53,035 nt of DNA, taken from NCBI GenBank assembly GCA_900548895.1, contig URLZ01000015.1, forward strand, positions 1-53,035, in the 5' to 3' direction. This stretch comes from an uncultured Akkermansia sp. Lineage in GTDB: Bacteria > Verrucomicrobiota > Verrucomicrobiia > Verrucomicrobiales > Akkermansiaceae. A program made the translations under genes and the position numbers. Each line of letters begins with the position of its first letter. Within the stretch, counting starts at the first letter, position 1. Positions 26,248 to 38,654 of this stretch are shown piece after piece. The notes under the pieces were generated by a model. The model worked only from the letters and a program-made list of their open reading frames with translations. It did no database searches and was not told the origin of the DNA.

Positions 26248-27603
26248 TCAGCAGGGGAAGACGGCAATGCGGCGCAGCACCTCGTCGCGCCCCAGCACCT
26301 GCATGATCACGTCAATGCCCGGCCCCGCATGGCAGCCCGTGAGCGCCAGACGCAGCGGGAACATCATCGCGCCCACTTTCACGCCCTGCGCCTTCGTCAT
26401 TGGCTTGACGAGCTGCATGGCCGCCTCGCCGTTCCACTCCGGCAGCGCAGCCGCAGCCTCGGCAAAGAGATTGAGCATCGCGCGGGCGTTCTCCTGAAGC
26501 TTCGCCATCGCCTCGGGCTCATACTCCAGCACCTGAAGCCAGCGGACCCAGGCCGGCACCTCGCTGAGCAGCTGCACCTTGGTCTGCACGCTGGGCAGCA
26601 GCTCGCGCAGCTTCGGCGTATCCTCAAGCCCGGCTTGCGTGCAGAAGGGCAGGGCGAGTTCCGTGAACTCTTCGGGGGCGAGGCGCATGATGTGCTGCTG
26701 ATTCATCCACTTGCACTTCGTGATGTCAAACTTCGCCGCGGCGCGATTCACGTGCTCGAGCGAGAAGAGATCGATGAGCTGCTCCTTGGTGAAGACCTCC
26801 TCATCGCTCTTCGGGCTCCAGCCCAGCAGCGCGATAAAGTTCACCACCGCATCCGGCAAAAAGCCCTCCTCCGGGTAATTGCCCAGCTGAGCCCCCACAT
26901 CGCGCTTGCTCATCTTCGAGCCGTCCGGGTTCTGAATCAGCGGAATGTGCGCGTAGACGGGCGGCTCCACCCCGAAGGCCTCGAAGAGCTGGAGATGCTT
27001 GAAGGTGTTCATGATGTGATCCTCGCCGCGAATCACGTGCGTGATCTTCATCTCGATGTCATCCACCACGTTGACGAGGTGGAAGATGTAGGAGCCGTCC
27101 GTGCGCTTCACCACCATGTCGGGCGTGTTCTCCTCATTGGTGTAGTCGACGGAGATATCGCCGCAGACGAGGTCGTGCAGCGTCATGACGCCGTCGCGCT
27201 TGAAGCGGAAGCGCCATACGGTGCCCTCGCTCGTACCGGGAATCTCGTCGCCGTTTTTGTCGCGCTTGTTCGGCGCGGGGCATTCGTAGACGCGCCCCAT
27301 GTCGACGAGCTTCTGGAAGTAGCGGTCGTAGATTTCCTTGCGCTGGCTCTGGAAGTAGGGGGCATAGGGGCCGCCCTTGCCCTCGCCTTCATCCCAGTCG
27401 AGCCCGAGCCAGCTCAGGCCGGTGAAGATGGCCTTCATGGCGTCTTCCACGTGGCGCTCCTGATCCGTGTCTTCGATGCGCAGCACGAAGGTGCCGCCCA
27501 TCTTGCGGGCGAAGAGGTAATTGAAGAGAGCCGTGCGGGCGCCACCGATGTGCAGATAGCCGGTGGGCGACGGAGCAAAACGAGTGCGAACGGTCGTAGC
27601 CAT
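26248..27603 (-). CDS. gltX: Glutamyl-tRNA synthetase
   Basis: 451 residues, a class I synthetase. The HIGH-type motif is in FAPSPTGYLHIGGARTALF at residues 9-27 and KMSKR is in GSKMSKRDVG. VRTRFAPSPTG at the start fits GluRS. Somewhat shorter than the usual 470-500, with a compact anticodon-binding C-terminus. The frame is open to 27786, but a promoter with TATAAG ending 6 nt before the ATG at 27601-27603 fixes the start; the mRNA is predicted leaderless. Whether it is discriminating or also charges tRNA-Gln is suggested by the presence of glnS in the window, which implies discriminating. Confidence 0.95.
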   Translation of the reverse strand: MATTVRTRFAPSPTGYLHIGGARTALFNYLFARKMGGTFVLRIEDTDQERHVEDAMKAIFTGLSWLGLDWDEGEGKGGPYAPYFQSQRKEIYDRYFQKLVDMGRVYECPAPNKRDKNGDEIPGTSEGTVWRFRFKRDGVMTLHDLVCGDISVDYTNEENTPDMVVKRTDGSYIFHLVNVVDDIEMKITHVIRGEDHIMNTFKHLQLFEAFGVEPPVYAHIPLIQNPDGSKMSKRDVGAQLGNYPEEGFLPDAVVNFIALLGWSPKSDEEVFTKEQLIDLFSLEHVNRAAAKFDITKCKWMNQQHIMRLAPEEFTELALPFCTQAGLEDTPKLRELLPSVQTKVQLLSEVPAWVRWLQVLEYEPEAMAKLQENARAMLNLFAEAAAALPEWNGEAAMQLVKPMTKAQGVKVGAMMFPLRLALTGCHAGPGIDVIMQVLGRDEVLRRIAVFPC

Positions 27604-27609
27604 GCGCCG

Positions 27610-27638
27610 CTTATACACCCGCAGCGCCTTTTTTTCAA
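27610..27638 (-). promoter_or_regulatory. Leaderless-type promoter of gltX-queA
   Basis: Minus strand: -35 TTGAAA (27633-27638), 17-bp spacer, -10 TATAAG (27610-27615). The -10 ends 6 nt from the ATG, so transcription should begin at or within 1-2 nt of it. Confidence 0.75.
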
Positions 27639-27778
27639 GAGCAAACCGCGACGCAACCTGCGAATCCGCTGCGTCTCCTCCCGATGCTCGGCGCCAGAAG
27701 AGCGCGAGCTGAGGCCTTCTCTCGGAAATCTCTCTTTCATCTTGCCGCACTTCCTCCCGTGGGGGAGACCGCGCACGG

Positions 27779-27815
27779 CAAAACACCCGCCCTCAGCCGA
27801 AACTGCGGGCGGGTG
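27779..27815 (-). terminator. Intrinsic terminator of the autotransporter
   Basis: Minus strand: CACCCGCCC / GGGCGGGTG stem with a 14-nt loop, then TTTTG, about 80 nt past the stop codon. Confidence 0.8.
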
Positions 27816-27895
27816 ATGAGGTCGCTGCGGGAAGTTTATGTTTCTCCGCTTCCGAGGTCGCGGGAATCGCGGGAATGCGGACTCGATGGACTCGC

Positions 27896-30800
27896 TCAGA
27901 AGCTCACGCTGATCCCGGCATTGAAGTTGTGGTAACTCGCCGTATCGCGGAACTCATAGCTGTAACCCGCATAAATCGTGCAGGACTCCGTCGCGGCCCA
28001 CTGCGTCGAGTAGCCGACACCGAAACCGTGCCGTCCGGGAGCTACGCCGCGCACATTCCAGTAGCCCTGGTCGTCGTGCGCACGCGAGCGCGGATCCTCA
28101 CGGTACAAATCCGGGGTATAGGATGCATACAGCGTGTGCGCCCACGGCGTTCCCGCAAGACTCGCCTCATAGATCCATGAGGCCTGTATCGGCATCGAGA
28201 GCACCGCCAGAGAACTGCGGTCAAAACGACGGGCGCGATCGCCGGTCTCGGTGAACCCGTCGCGACGGGCGTGAGCATACTCCAAGCCCAGCGATATCCC
28301 CACGAGGGCTCGCTCGCTGAGGCGGTGGCTCCACTGAGCACCGGCCTTGATCAGAAGTGCCTCGGCATCCCAGCTCCCGCGCGTGGGCGTGGTGCCGCCC
28401 TGCCACGAGTGCAACACCTGATCCGACCAACCGTAGGTCAGGCTGCCGGTGTAAATCAGGTTGTCGCGATCCGAGAGACGCTGTACCGCAGCGCCGTACA
28501 CCATGGCCATGATGGAATCCTGATCAATCGCGTCAGGCAGACTGCGGCCGTGATTCTTGCCGAACATCTGGCCGAAGCCGACGCCGGCCAGGTAGCGATT
28601 CTTCCACGTGCGATCACCACCCACGGCATATCCCGCTCCGCTGTAGTCATAACCATCCACCCCGTCCGTCTTGTTCACGCGCTCGAACTCACCCAGAGCA
28701 CTGCTCCAGAATCGGGTTGCGTGATGATCCTCAAAGCGCATGAGCGTCACCTGTCCCAGTGCGGCATTCTGCAATTGTTCCGCATTGCCCTTGGCAGACC
28801 ACAGCGAGTTCTCCACCGCCATGCCCTCGCGCTCGGGAGTCACCACGATCGGTTGCTCACCGCCGCCGCCGAATACAGCCGTGTTGATCCACTGGGCATA
28901 CAGCACGTAAGGATCATCCTCGCCCCAGAAGATGCGCCATTCGCCCTGATTGCCGTCCTCGTAGTCCACCACATTGGTGCCGTTGGATACCGACACGATG
29001 GACAGGGAGCTGAGCTCGTCGATCTTGCTCTTGTCCAGCACGTTGGTGGCGTCAAACACCACAAAGGTGTGATCCGTCTGCCAAACGGCGTCACGATAAT
29101 ACGCGCCGGGCGTCGCCGCCGTATGATCCGGAACGCCCAGCGTGAACGTCGTTCCCATATCCAGCGAATTCGACGTTATCGTCAGACCCGTCGTAATGCT
29201 TCGCGCGAGCGCGTCGCCGAAATCCACGCTCACGCCTCTGCTCATATCCACCTTGTCGGCAATGATGCGCGACGAGCTGTCCGTGCGCAGAATCGCATCA
29301 TGCCCCGAGAAGGCGATGTTTTTGGCGATCGCGATGCCGTTTGTGCGGATGGCCAGTGCTCCCTTCACGACGTTGAGTGCGGTGTCCAGATCAAACCTCC
29401 AAGCTGAGTCGACGTTACCCGCAGAATCGTAGGGATCCATGGCTATTTCCGTCTTTCGGGTGGTGACGCCGTTCTCTTCACTCTCATTGTATACAAGTGC
29501 ACAATTGAATTTCCCTTCATTCGTTCCTAAGACTGCCGAATTTTCGATTAACAGTTCTCCGCCACCCAACGTAATTTGGGCTTCTACGCTCGACCATCTC
29601 GATAACAACAAGCGGTATGAAAAGGTCTCGTTATCTTCGCCGGCGTACGGTTGCAGATATGAATCGGGGGTATGGGTTTCATCCAAATAGTACTCTCCTG
29701 AAAAATGGATTGTGCCGGTAAAATCGGGAATCCCTCCGAGATACTCTTGATAATTCTGTATCATCGTGGCATTTCTGGAATCCTGCTCATCAGGTTTCAT
29801 GTTAAAATACACCGATACAACTTTCGCCTCGGACGATGATGACAATCTGATGAAAATGGGATCGTAAAAATGAACGCTGTGCCCCTCCATTGCGCGAAAT
29901 TCCGCCGCAGTGCCGTGCTCTATGGCTGATTCTCCACTCACAAAAACACTCACGGCGCGACTTAATAATGTAAGTCGCTCTGTCGATCCTATATTGCCCA
30001 CGAAGGTAATGTCGCCATAATCTGCCGACATAGTTAATCTGCCGGCAACGTCCAGGGGAATCAGCATGAGTTTAATCCCGGCCGGGTAATAACCGGCTCT
30101 GTTTTCGGCCATGGTGAAGTCTCCGTTCAGATAAAAATCGAAGTACCCCTCGTCGTCATAGTTACCCGTTTTCAGCAACACGGAAGCTTCATTACTGGTA
30201 TAATTGCGACAAATATTGATTTCTTCGTTGCCGTAGCAGTGAAGATTACTTCTTTCGATCAACAGGGCGCCGCCGTTCGTATAACCGGTTCCGGAATATG
30301 CGATAGACCTGTTATTTGAGATGTCGATAATTCCGCAGTCAACGATGTATGAGTCTTCTCCGCCTCCGTATGAGCCATGGATTCCGATGGTACTAGCCCA
30401 TCCGCCTCCCTGCGTCAAATGATTCTGCACCTTTACGGAATCGACGTTTTGGAGTTGCAGGGATGCACACAATATGGCTCCCCCGTTCGGAGCGTTGACT
30501 TTTGCAGGGTCATCTCCTCCGTCGAGAAGCAGGCTTCCGATATTGTTAAACCGTACATGACGCGCTCCGACAGATCCCCCGCCTACGTATGCCTCCTGAT
30601 TGCGAACGCCATCCATGCTGTTCCCGGAAAAAGTGAGGGATAGCAGGTTCTCAAATGCTACGGCTATCGAATAAATGATCTGTTTGCTGCCGATGGCGCC
30701 TCCCATGTTGTGATCGGCAACAGAGAAATTATTGATGAAGGACAAGTTGCCTGCTCGTTGTGCATCATCTCCCCTCAGAGAAACGTTGATGGGTTCTGAG

Positions 30801-31024
30801 TTCGCCACCCTATCTCCGATGCTGATTGCAGCTCCTCCGATTCCGCCTGCTCCTTGGCTCAGGCCTTCAAATACAACATCTCCGTCTATATAAATGTTTG
30901 TCGATTCCGGGACGGAGATATGCTCTTGCTGACCGGTGGTCAGCGTGATTTCTGTCTGGGCTGTTCCCTGCTCGGCAGCACTCATTGCGGCCAGCAGAGC
31001 CATCATGGTCAATGTTCGTTTCAT
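27896..31024 (-). CDS. Autotransporter with beta-barrel domain
   Basis: 1042 residues, type V secretion. A signal peptide (KRTLTMMALLAAMSAAEQG, cleavage near Gly-Thr-Ala) precedes a passenger of about 700 residues. The passenger has short repeated strands rich in Asn, Ser, Gly and Ile, typical of right-handed beta-helices. From about residue 760 to the end an autotransporter barrel is recognisable: alternating hydrophobic strands (TWKNRYLAGVGFGQMFG, SLTYGWSDQVLHSW) and a C-terminal strand ending in Phe (FNAGISVSF), the outer-membrane assembly signal. The distal passenger half is visibly more AT-rich than its neighbours. It is a monocistronic unit with its own promoter and terminator. Ligand unknown. 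Confidence 0.88.
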   Translation of the reverse strand: MKRTLTMMALLAAMSAAEQGTAQTEITLTTGQQEHISVPESTNIYIDGDVVFEGLSQGAGGIGGAAISIGDRVANSEPINVSLRGDDAQRAGNLSFINNFSVADHNMGGAIGSKQIIYSIAVAFENLLSLTFSGNSMDGVRNQEAYVGGGSVGARHVRFNNIGSLLLDGGDDPAKVNAPNGGAILCASLQLQNVDSVKVQNHLTQGGGWASTIGIHGSYGGGEDSYIVDCGIIDISNNRSIAYSGTGYTNGGALLIERSNLHCYGNEEINICRNYTSNEASVLLKTGNYDDEGYFDFYLNGDFTMAENRAGYYPAGIKLMLIPLDVAGRLTMSADYGDITFVGNIGSTERLTLLSRAVSVFVSGESAIEHGTAAEFRAMEGHSVHFYDPIFIRLSSSSEAKVVSVYFNMKPDEQDSRNATMIQNYQEYLGGIPDFTGTIHFSGEYYLDETHTPDSYLQPYAGEDNETFSYRLLLSRWSSVEAQITLGGGELLIENSAVLGTNEGKFNCALVYNESEENGVTTRKTEIAMDPYDSAGNVDSAWRFDLDTALNVVKGALAIRTNGIAIAKNIAFSGHDAILRTDSSSRIIADKVDMSRGVSVDFGDALARSITTGLTITSNSLDMGTTFTLGVPDHTAATPGAYYRDAVWQTDHTFVVFDATNVLDKSKIDELSSLSIVSVSNGTNVVDYEDGNQGEWRIFWGEDDPYVLYAQWINTAVFGGGGEQPIVVTPEREGMAVENSLWSAKGNAEQLQNAALGQVTLMRFEDHHATRFWSSALGEFERVNKTDGVDGYDYSGAGYAVGGDRTWKNRYLAGVGFGQMFGKNHGRSLPDAIDQDSIMAMVYGAAVQRLSDRDNLIYTGSLTYGWSDQVLHSWQGGTTPTRGSWDAEALLIKAGAQWSHRLSERALVGISLGLEYAHARRDGFTETGDRARRFDRSSLAVLSMPIQASWIYEASLAGTPWAHTLYASYTPDLYREDPRSRAHDDQGYWNVRGVAPGRHGFGVGYSTQWAATESCTIYAGYSYEFRDTASYHNFNAGISVSF

Positions 31025-31221
31025 GGATAGGTAGATATTGTGTTGGGGGTAACTAGGTAGCTGTTTTAGCTGAATTCGTGTTTTTGGTCACGGTATTTCG
31101 GGGGCGTGTATGGTTGTGTGCGAACTTACATATTGTCGCTTTGTGTTTGTTTATAGGGTAATGTATGTTTGTTTCTTCGTGTAAGGTGCGAATCCGTGTT
31201 CGGGAATTCCGAAGATTCATA

Positions 31222-31251
31222 ATTTTAACGGATTTGCTTTGTTTCTGTCAA
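31222..31251 (-). promoter_or_regulatory. Promoter of the autotransporter
   Basis: Minus strand: -35 TTGACA (31246-31251), 18-bp spacer, -10 TAAAAT (31222-31227). Leader about 190 nt. Confidence 0.75.
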
Positions 31252-31523
31252 ATAAAAAAGAGAAAAATATGGAAATTTATGTGTCTTTCTCCGGCGCGGA
31301 TATCGCGGATAAGAGCTTTTTGTGCCTGTTTGTTCTCCGCCGTGCTGTCTGCCGTTGGTGTTGCGGTGAACCCTTGAGAGAGCGTAAGCGTAGACGGGAG
31401 AATCTATAAAATGGGGTGCATCCGCCGAACTTCGTTGCATGCGGATGTGCGCTGCTGCATTGGCAGGCCCGGTCAGCGTCGCTGCCTATGGGGGAAATCG
31501 ACCTCGGATCGGCAGCAGATCTT

Positions 31524-31563
31524 GCAAAAAAAGCCCCTGTACGCCTTTCCTGCGTACAGGGGG
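31524..31563 (-). terminator. Intrinsic terminator of rsfS
   Basis: Minus strand: perfect 11-bp stem CCCCTGTACGC / GCGTACAGGGG with a 7-nt loop, followed by CTTTTTTTG. Confidence 0.92.
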
Positions 31564-31644
31564 GGAGGGGGTGGTGTGTAGGAGCGAAGCCCGGGTGGAG
31601 GGGGAGCTGAAGAACCGTCCGTCGCCGTCCGGGGCAATCGTCAG

Positions 31645-31989
31645 TTACTGCCAGTCGATGCGATTCTCGGCCTTCCAGAGTTTTTCGAGGCCGTAGAATT
31701 CTCGCATTTCGTCAGCCATGACGTGTATCATGACGTCGACGTAGTCCAGAACGGACCAGAGGGCCGTTGGGGTGCGCTCGGCGTAGACGGGCTCGATTTC
31801 GTATTGCTCGCCGATTTCCTTGTCCACGTCGCGCAGCACGGCGCGCAGGTGGGGGACGGAGGTGGCCGTGCAGATGACGGCGAAGTCCGTGACGGATGAG
31901 AGGCCTCGCAGGTCGTAGACGGCGATGTCCGTGGCCTTGGCGTCGTCTGCCGCGCGGGCACAGGCGATGGCTAGTTCCTTGCTGTTCAT
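31645..31989 (-). CDS. rsfS: Ribosome silencing factor RsfS
   Basis: 114 residues. RsfS (formerly YbeB/Iojap) binds ribosomal protein L14 and keeps the 30S and 50S apart when nutrients fall. Family features are KATDIAVYDLRGLSSVTDFAVICTA, the invariant ALWSVLDYVDVMIHVM block and a C-terminal EFYGLEKLWKA. The frame is open to 32151, but the first part there is low-complexity and overlaps the ftsH terminator hairpin; the ATG at 31987-31989 gives the family start. It lies 158 bp after ftsH on the same strand. Confidence 0.93.
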   Translation of the reverse strand: MNSKELAIACARAADDAKATDIAVYDLRGLSSVTDFAVICTATSVPHLRAVLRDVDKEIGEQYEIEPVYAERTPTALWSVLDYVDVMIHVMADEMREFYGLEKLWKAENRIDWQ

Positions 31990-32097
31990 GATGATTGTGT
32001 GCTGGCCGGCCTTGCGCCACGGGAGGGCAGAGCCGGCGGTGTCGGTCTTGTTAACGGTGTCGGTCTTGGTGGATGGTGGTCGATGGCGGTGGGGCAA

Positions 32098-32130
32098 GGC
32101 CTCCTGCTGCGCTTGAGCGGGCAGGAGGCC
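32098..32130 (-). terminator. Hairpin after ftsH
   Basis: Perfect 10-bp stem GGCCTCCTGC / GCAGGAGGCC with a 13-nt loop, 18 nt past the ftsH stop codon. No T-tract follows, so read-through to rsfS is possible. A 12-nt direct repeat (GTGTCGGTCTTG, twice) lies just beyond. Confidence 0.55.
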
Positions 32131-32147
32131 CCGAGAGCTCCCTCTGA

Positions 32148-34571
<2,424 letters not shown>

Positions 34572-35075
34572 GGGTGGTTACGTGTTGGCGGGATTGTAGC
34601 GCAGCCGGGCGCCGCTGTGAATAAGTTTTCGAGACATACGGCCGAAAAGATGTGCGAAGCGGGACCGTTGGGGCCTCTGTTAGGGGAGCTTCGCGGGGTG
34701 AAAGTTGAGCGGGTGCGCTTTCCGTAGCTGCGTTTTCGAAGGCGAGCTTTGCGGTGACGATCTTGGCGATGTGATGAGTTTTGCGGCGGGGCGCTTTGTG
34801 ATGGTGTGCTTTGCGGCGGGCGGATGTGCGCCGGCTGTGTTGCCTGCCGGAGGCTGGGGAGACTGGGTGTTCAGGAGTGAAGCGGGCGGAGCGGCCGATC
34901 TGTGAGGAGAGAGGCCCGGAGGAGTGCCTGAGAGATGGAGCCGCCGCACGGCGGAGACTCAGTGCTGAGGCACCCCGGGCGGGGCCGACGGCGCGGAGCC
35001 TGCCGTATGTGCAGGCAGCCGCGTGGGCCTGTGCCCTCCTCCGCCCGGGGTCTTGCTCGGTGTGCCGGGCTCGCC
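34572..35075. other. Gap between ftsH and ribBA
   Basis: About 500 GC-rich bases without a supported gene. The ftsH promoter is at 34593-34621. Downstream of ribBA an 11-bp perfect inverted repeat (ACCCCGGGCGG at 34972-34982 and its complement at 35041-35051) flanks 58 bases, and a CCGCC-GCAC-GGCGG hairpin is at 34941-34954. Confidence 0.5.
34593..34621 (-). promoter_or_regulatory. Promoter of ftsH
   Basis: Minus strand: -35 TTCACA (34616-34621), 17-bp spacer, -10 TACAAT (34593-34598); the leader is about 15 nt. Confidence 0.65.
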
Positions 35076-36524
35076 TCAGATCATGTGCCCCATGCGGTCG
35101 CGCTTGGTTTCCATGTAGTGGCGGTTGTCGTCATTGGGCGGGATGCTGATGGGCACCTGCTCGACGATGTCGAGGCCGTGCCCGGAGAGGCCGACGATCT
35201 TGCGCGGGTTGTTGGTCAGCAGGCGCAGGTGGCGGATGCCGAGGTCGCGGAGGATCTGGGCGCCGACGCCGTAGTCTCGCAGATCGGGCGGGAAGCCGAG
35301 CTTGATGTTGGCGTCGACGGTGTCGTAGCCCTGCTCCTGAAGCTTGTAGGCGTGAAGCTTGGCGGCCAGTCCGATGCCGCGCCCTTCCTGGCGCAGGTAG
35401 AGGATGACGCCGCCCTCCTGCGCGACGCGGCGCATGGCGGCGTGCAGCTGGCTGCCGCAGTCGCAGCGGCGGCTGCCGAAGACGTCGCCCGTGAGGCATT
35501 CGCTGTGCACGCGGCAGAGCACGGACTTGTCGGGGTCGATTTCTCCGTGCACGAGGGCGAGGTGCGTCTGGCCGTCGACTTTGGAGTGGTAGGCGTGGCA
35601 GAGGAATTCACCGTAATCCGTCGGCAGTTTGACGGTTTCCTCGCGCACGACGAGTTTCTCGGTGTGCTGGCGGTGCTCGATGATCTGGGCGAGGGAGCAG
35701 GCCTTGAGTCCGTATTGTTTCTGGAAGCTGCCCAGCTCGCCGAGGCGCGCCATGGTGCCGTCTTCCTTCATGATTTCGCAGCAGACGCCCACGGGCTCCA
35801 TGCCGGCGATGCGCAGCAGGTCGACGGTTGCCTCGGTGTGCCCGGCGCGGCGCAGCACGCCGCCCTCGCGGGCTTTGAGGGGGAAGCAGTGGCCGGGCTG
35901 CACGAAGTCTTCGAGGGTGGCGTGCGGGTCGGCGAGCTTCATGGTGGTGATGGAGCGCTCAAAGGCGCTGATGCCGGTGGTGGTGCCTTCCTTGGCGTCG
36001 ACGCTGACGGTGAAGGCGGTGTGCAGCTTCTCGGTGTTGTGCTGCGCCTGCATGGGCAGGCCGAGGGCGTCAACTCGCTCGGGGGCCATGGGCACGCAGA
36101 TGAGGCCGCGGGCGTGCGTGGCCATGAAGTTGATGTTCTGCGGCGTGGCAAACTGGCCGGCGCAGATGAGGTCCGCTTCGTTCTCGCGGCTGGGGTCATC
36201 GGTGACGAGGATGAGTTTGCCGAGGCGCAGGTCTTCGATGACGTCGCTGAGCGGCGAGTAGACGATGGGGTCGACGCCGTCGGCCACGGGGACGGAGCCG
36301 GCCGGTGCCATGGCGCTCAATTCGCAGCCCGCGGGCGTGCAGCAGGCCTGGGCCTTGACGTCCTGAGGGGCGGCGGGGGGGCAGGGGGCGGATGCGCAGG
36401 CAAGGCACGCCGGGGGCTGCGCGGTGTCTCCGCTGACGGCGGCGTCGCACTGAGAGATGAAGTCATTGATGTCAAAGTTTCCGTTTTTGGCCTGAAATTC
36501 AACGGGTTTCATGGATTCGGACAT
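35076..36524 (-). CDS. ribBA: Bifunctional DHBP synthase / GTP cyclohydrolase II (riboflavin)
   Basis: 482 residues. Residues about 90-290 are 3,4-dihydroxy-2-butanone 4-phosphate synthase (DDPSRENEADLICAGQ, GHTEATVDLLRIAG). Residues about 295-475 are GTP cyclohydrolase II (HSECLTGDVFGSRRCDCG with the three zinc cysteines, RQEGRGIGLAAKLHAY, DYGVGAQIL). The enzyme supplies both riboflavin precursors. Unusually there is an N-terminal extension of about 85 residues with eight or so cysteines, including CLACASAPC and CCTPAGC. A second possible start lies four codons in, after which the extension still exists. No FMN riboswitch is seen upstream. It follows glnS by 112 bp. Confidence 0.94.
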   Translation of the reverse strand: MSESMKPVEFQAKNGNFDINDFISQCDAAVSGDTAQPPACLACASAPCPPAAPQDVKAQACCTPAGCELSAMAPAGSVPVADGVDPIVYSPLSDVIEDLRLGKLILVTDDPSRENEADLICAGQFATPQNINFMATHARGLICVPMAPERVDALGLPMQAQHNTEKLHTAFTVSVDAKEGTTTGISAFERSITTMKLADPHATLEDFVQPGHCFPLKAREGGVLRRAGHTEATVDLLRIAGMEPVGVCCEIMKEDGTMARLGELGSFQKQYGLKACSLAQIIEHRQHTEKLVVREETVKLPTDYGEFLCHAYHSKVDGQTHLALVHGEIDPDKSVLCRVHSECLTGDVFGSRRCDCGSQLHAAMRRVAQEGGVILYLRQEGRGIGLAAKLHAYKLQEQGYDTVDANIKLGFPPDLRDYGVGAQILRDLGIRHLRLLTNNPRKIVGLSGHGLDIVEQVPISIPPNDDNRHYMETKRDRMGHMI

Positions 36525-36636
36525 GGAAGGGGAAAAATGGTGGCGGGAAGGCGCTCCCCGCCGGTACGTGCGGGGGAGGGGAATGAAGGGCTCCGCCGCC
36601 CCGGCGCGCGGTGGCGTCCCGTGGCGGCGTGCGGGC

Positions 36637-38313
<1,677 letters not shown>

Positions 38314-38654
38314 GGCCGGTATTTTACTCTCTTTAGCGCGACAAGGCAAGCTCAATTGCAGGGCATGACAGGCTACCGCGACGCGCGAGAATTCTGCGGC
38401 AACAGGCCGGATTCTGAGGCGACTGTCGGCTGCGGCGGCGGAGGCCGCGGGCTGGGACGGGGACGTGAGATGGGGGGCTGTGGGGCGCGCCGGGGTGGGG
38501 TGGGGCTGGGTGGAGCGGGCCGAGCCTGTGGGGAGAAGTCAGAGGCGGGCAGGCGGGACGGCGCCAGAGCGGGGACGGTGCTTGGGTGGCGGGCTCCCCG
38601 TGCCGAATGTCTCTTCGCTCCGCCGCGTTGCGCGCGGGGCGGGCTGAGCCGTCC
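38314..38654. other. Gap between glnS and the lipid kinase
   Basis: Holds the glnS promoter at 38321-38349. The remaining 300 or so bases are very GC-rich with G-runs; no gene or clear terminator seen. Confidence 0.5.
38321..38349 (-). promoter_or_regulatory. Leaderless-type promoter of glnS
   Basis: Minus strand: -35 TTGCCT (38344-38349), 17-bp spacer, -10 TAAAAT (38321-38326), ending 7 nt before the ATG. Confidence 0.72.

Larger units (their letters stand above)
31025..31644. other. AT-rich gap upstream of the autotransporter
   Basis: About 620 bases. It contains the autotransporter promoter (31222-31251) and the rsfS terminator (31524-31563). A 70-codon frame at 31165-31377 has no family features and overlaps the promoter. 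A further inverted repeat (GTGCATCCGC / GCGGATGTGC, about 31417-31452) has unknown meaning. Confidence 0.5.

Noticed and set aside
31165..31377. 70-codon frame in the autotransporter upstream region
   Set aside because: No start context, no family features, and it overlaps the predicted promoter.
36525..36636. Possible FMN riboswitch upstream of ribBA
   Set aside because: The RFN element's conserved segments are absent and the spacer is only 112 bases.
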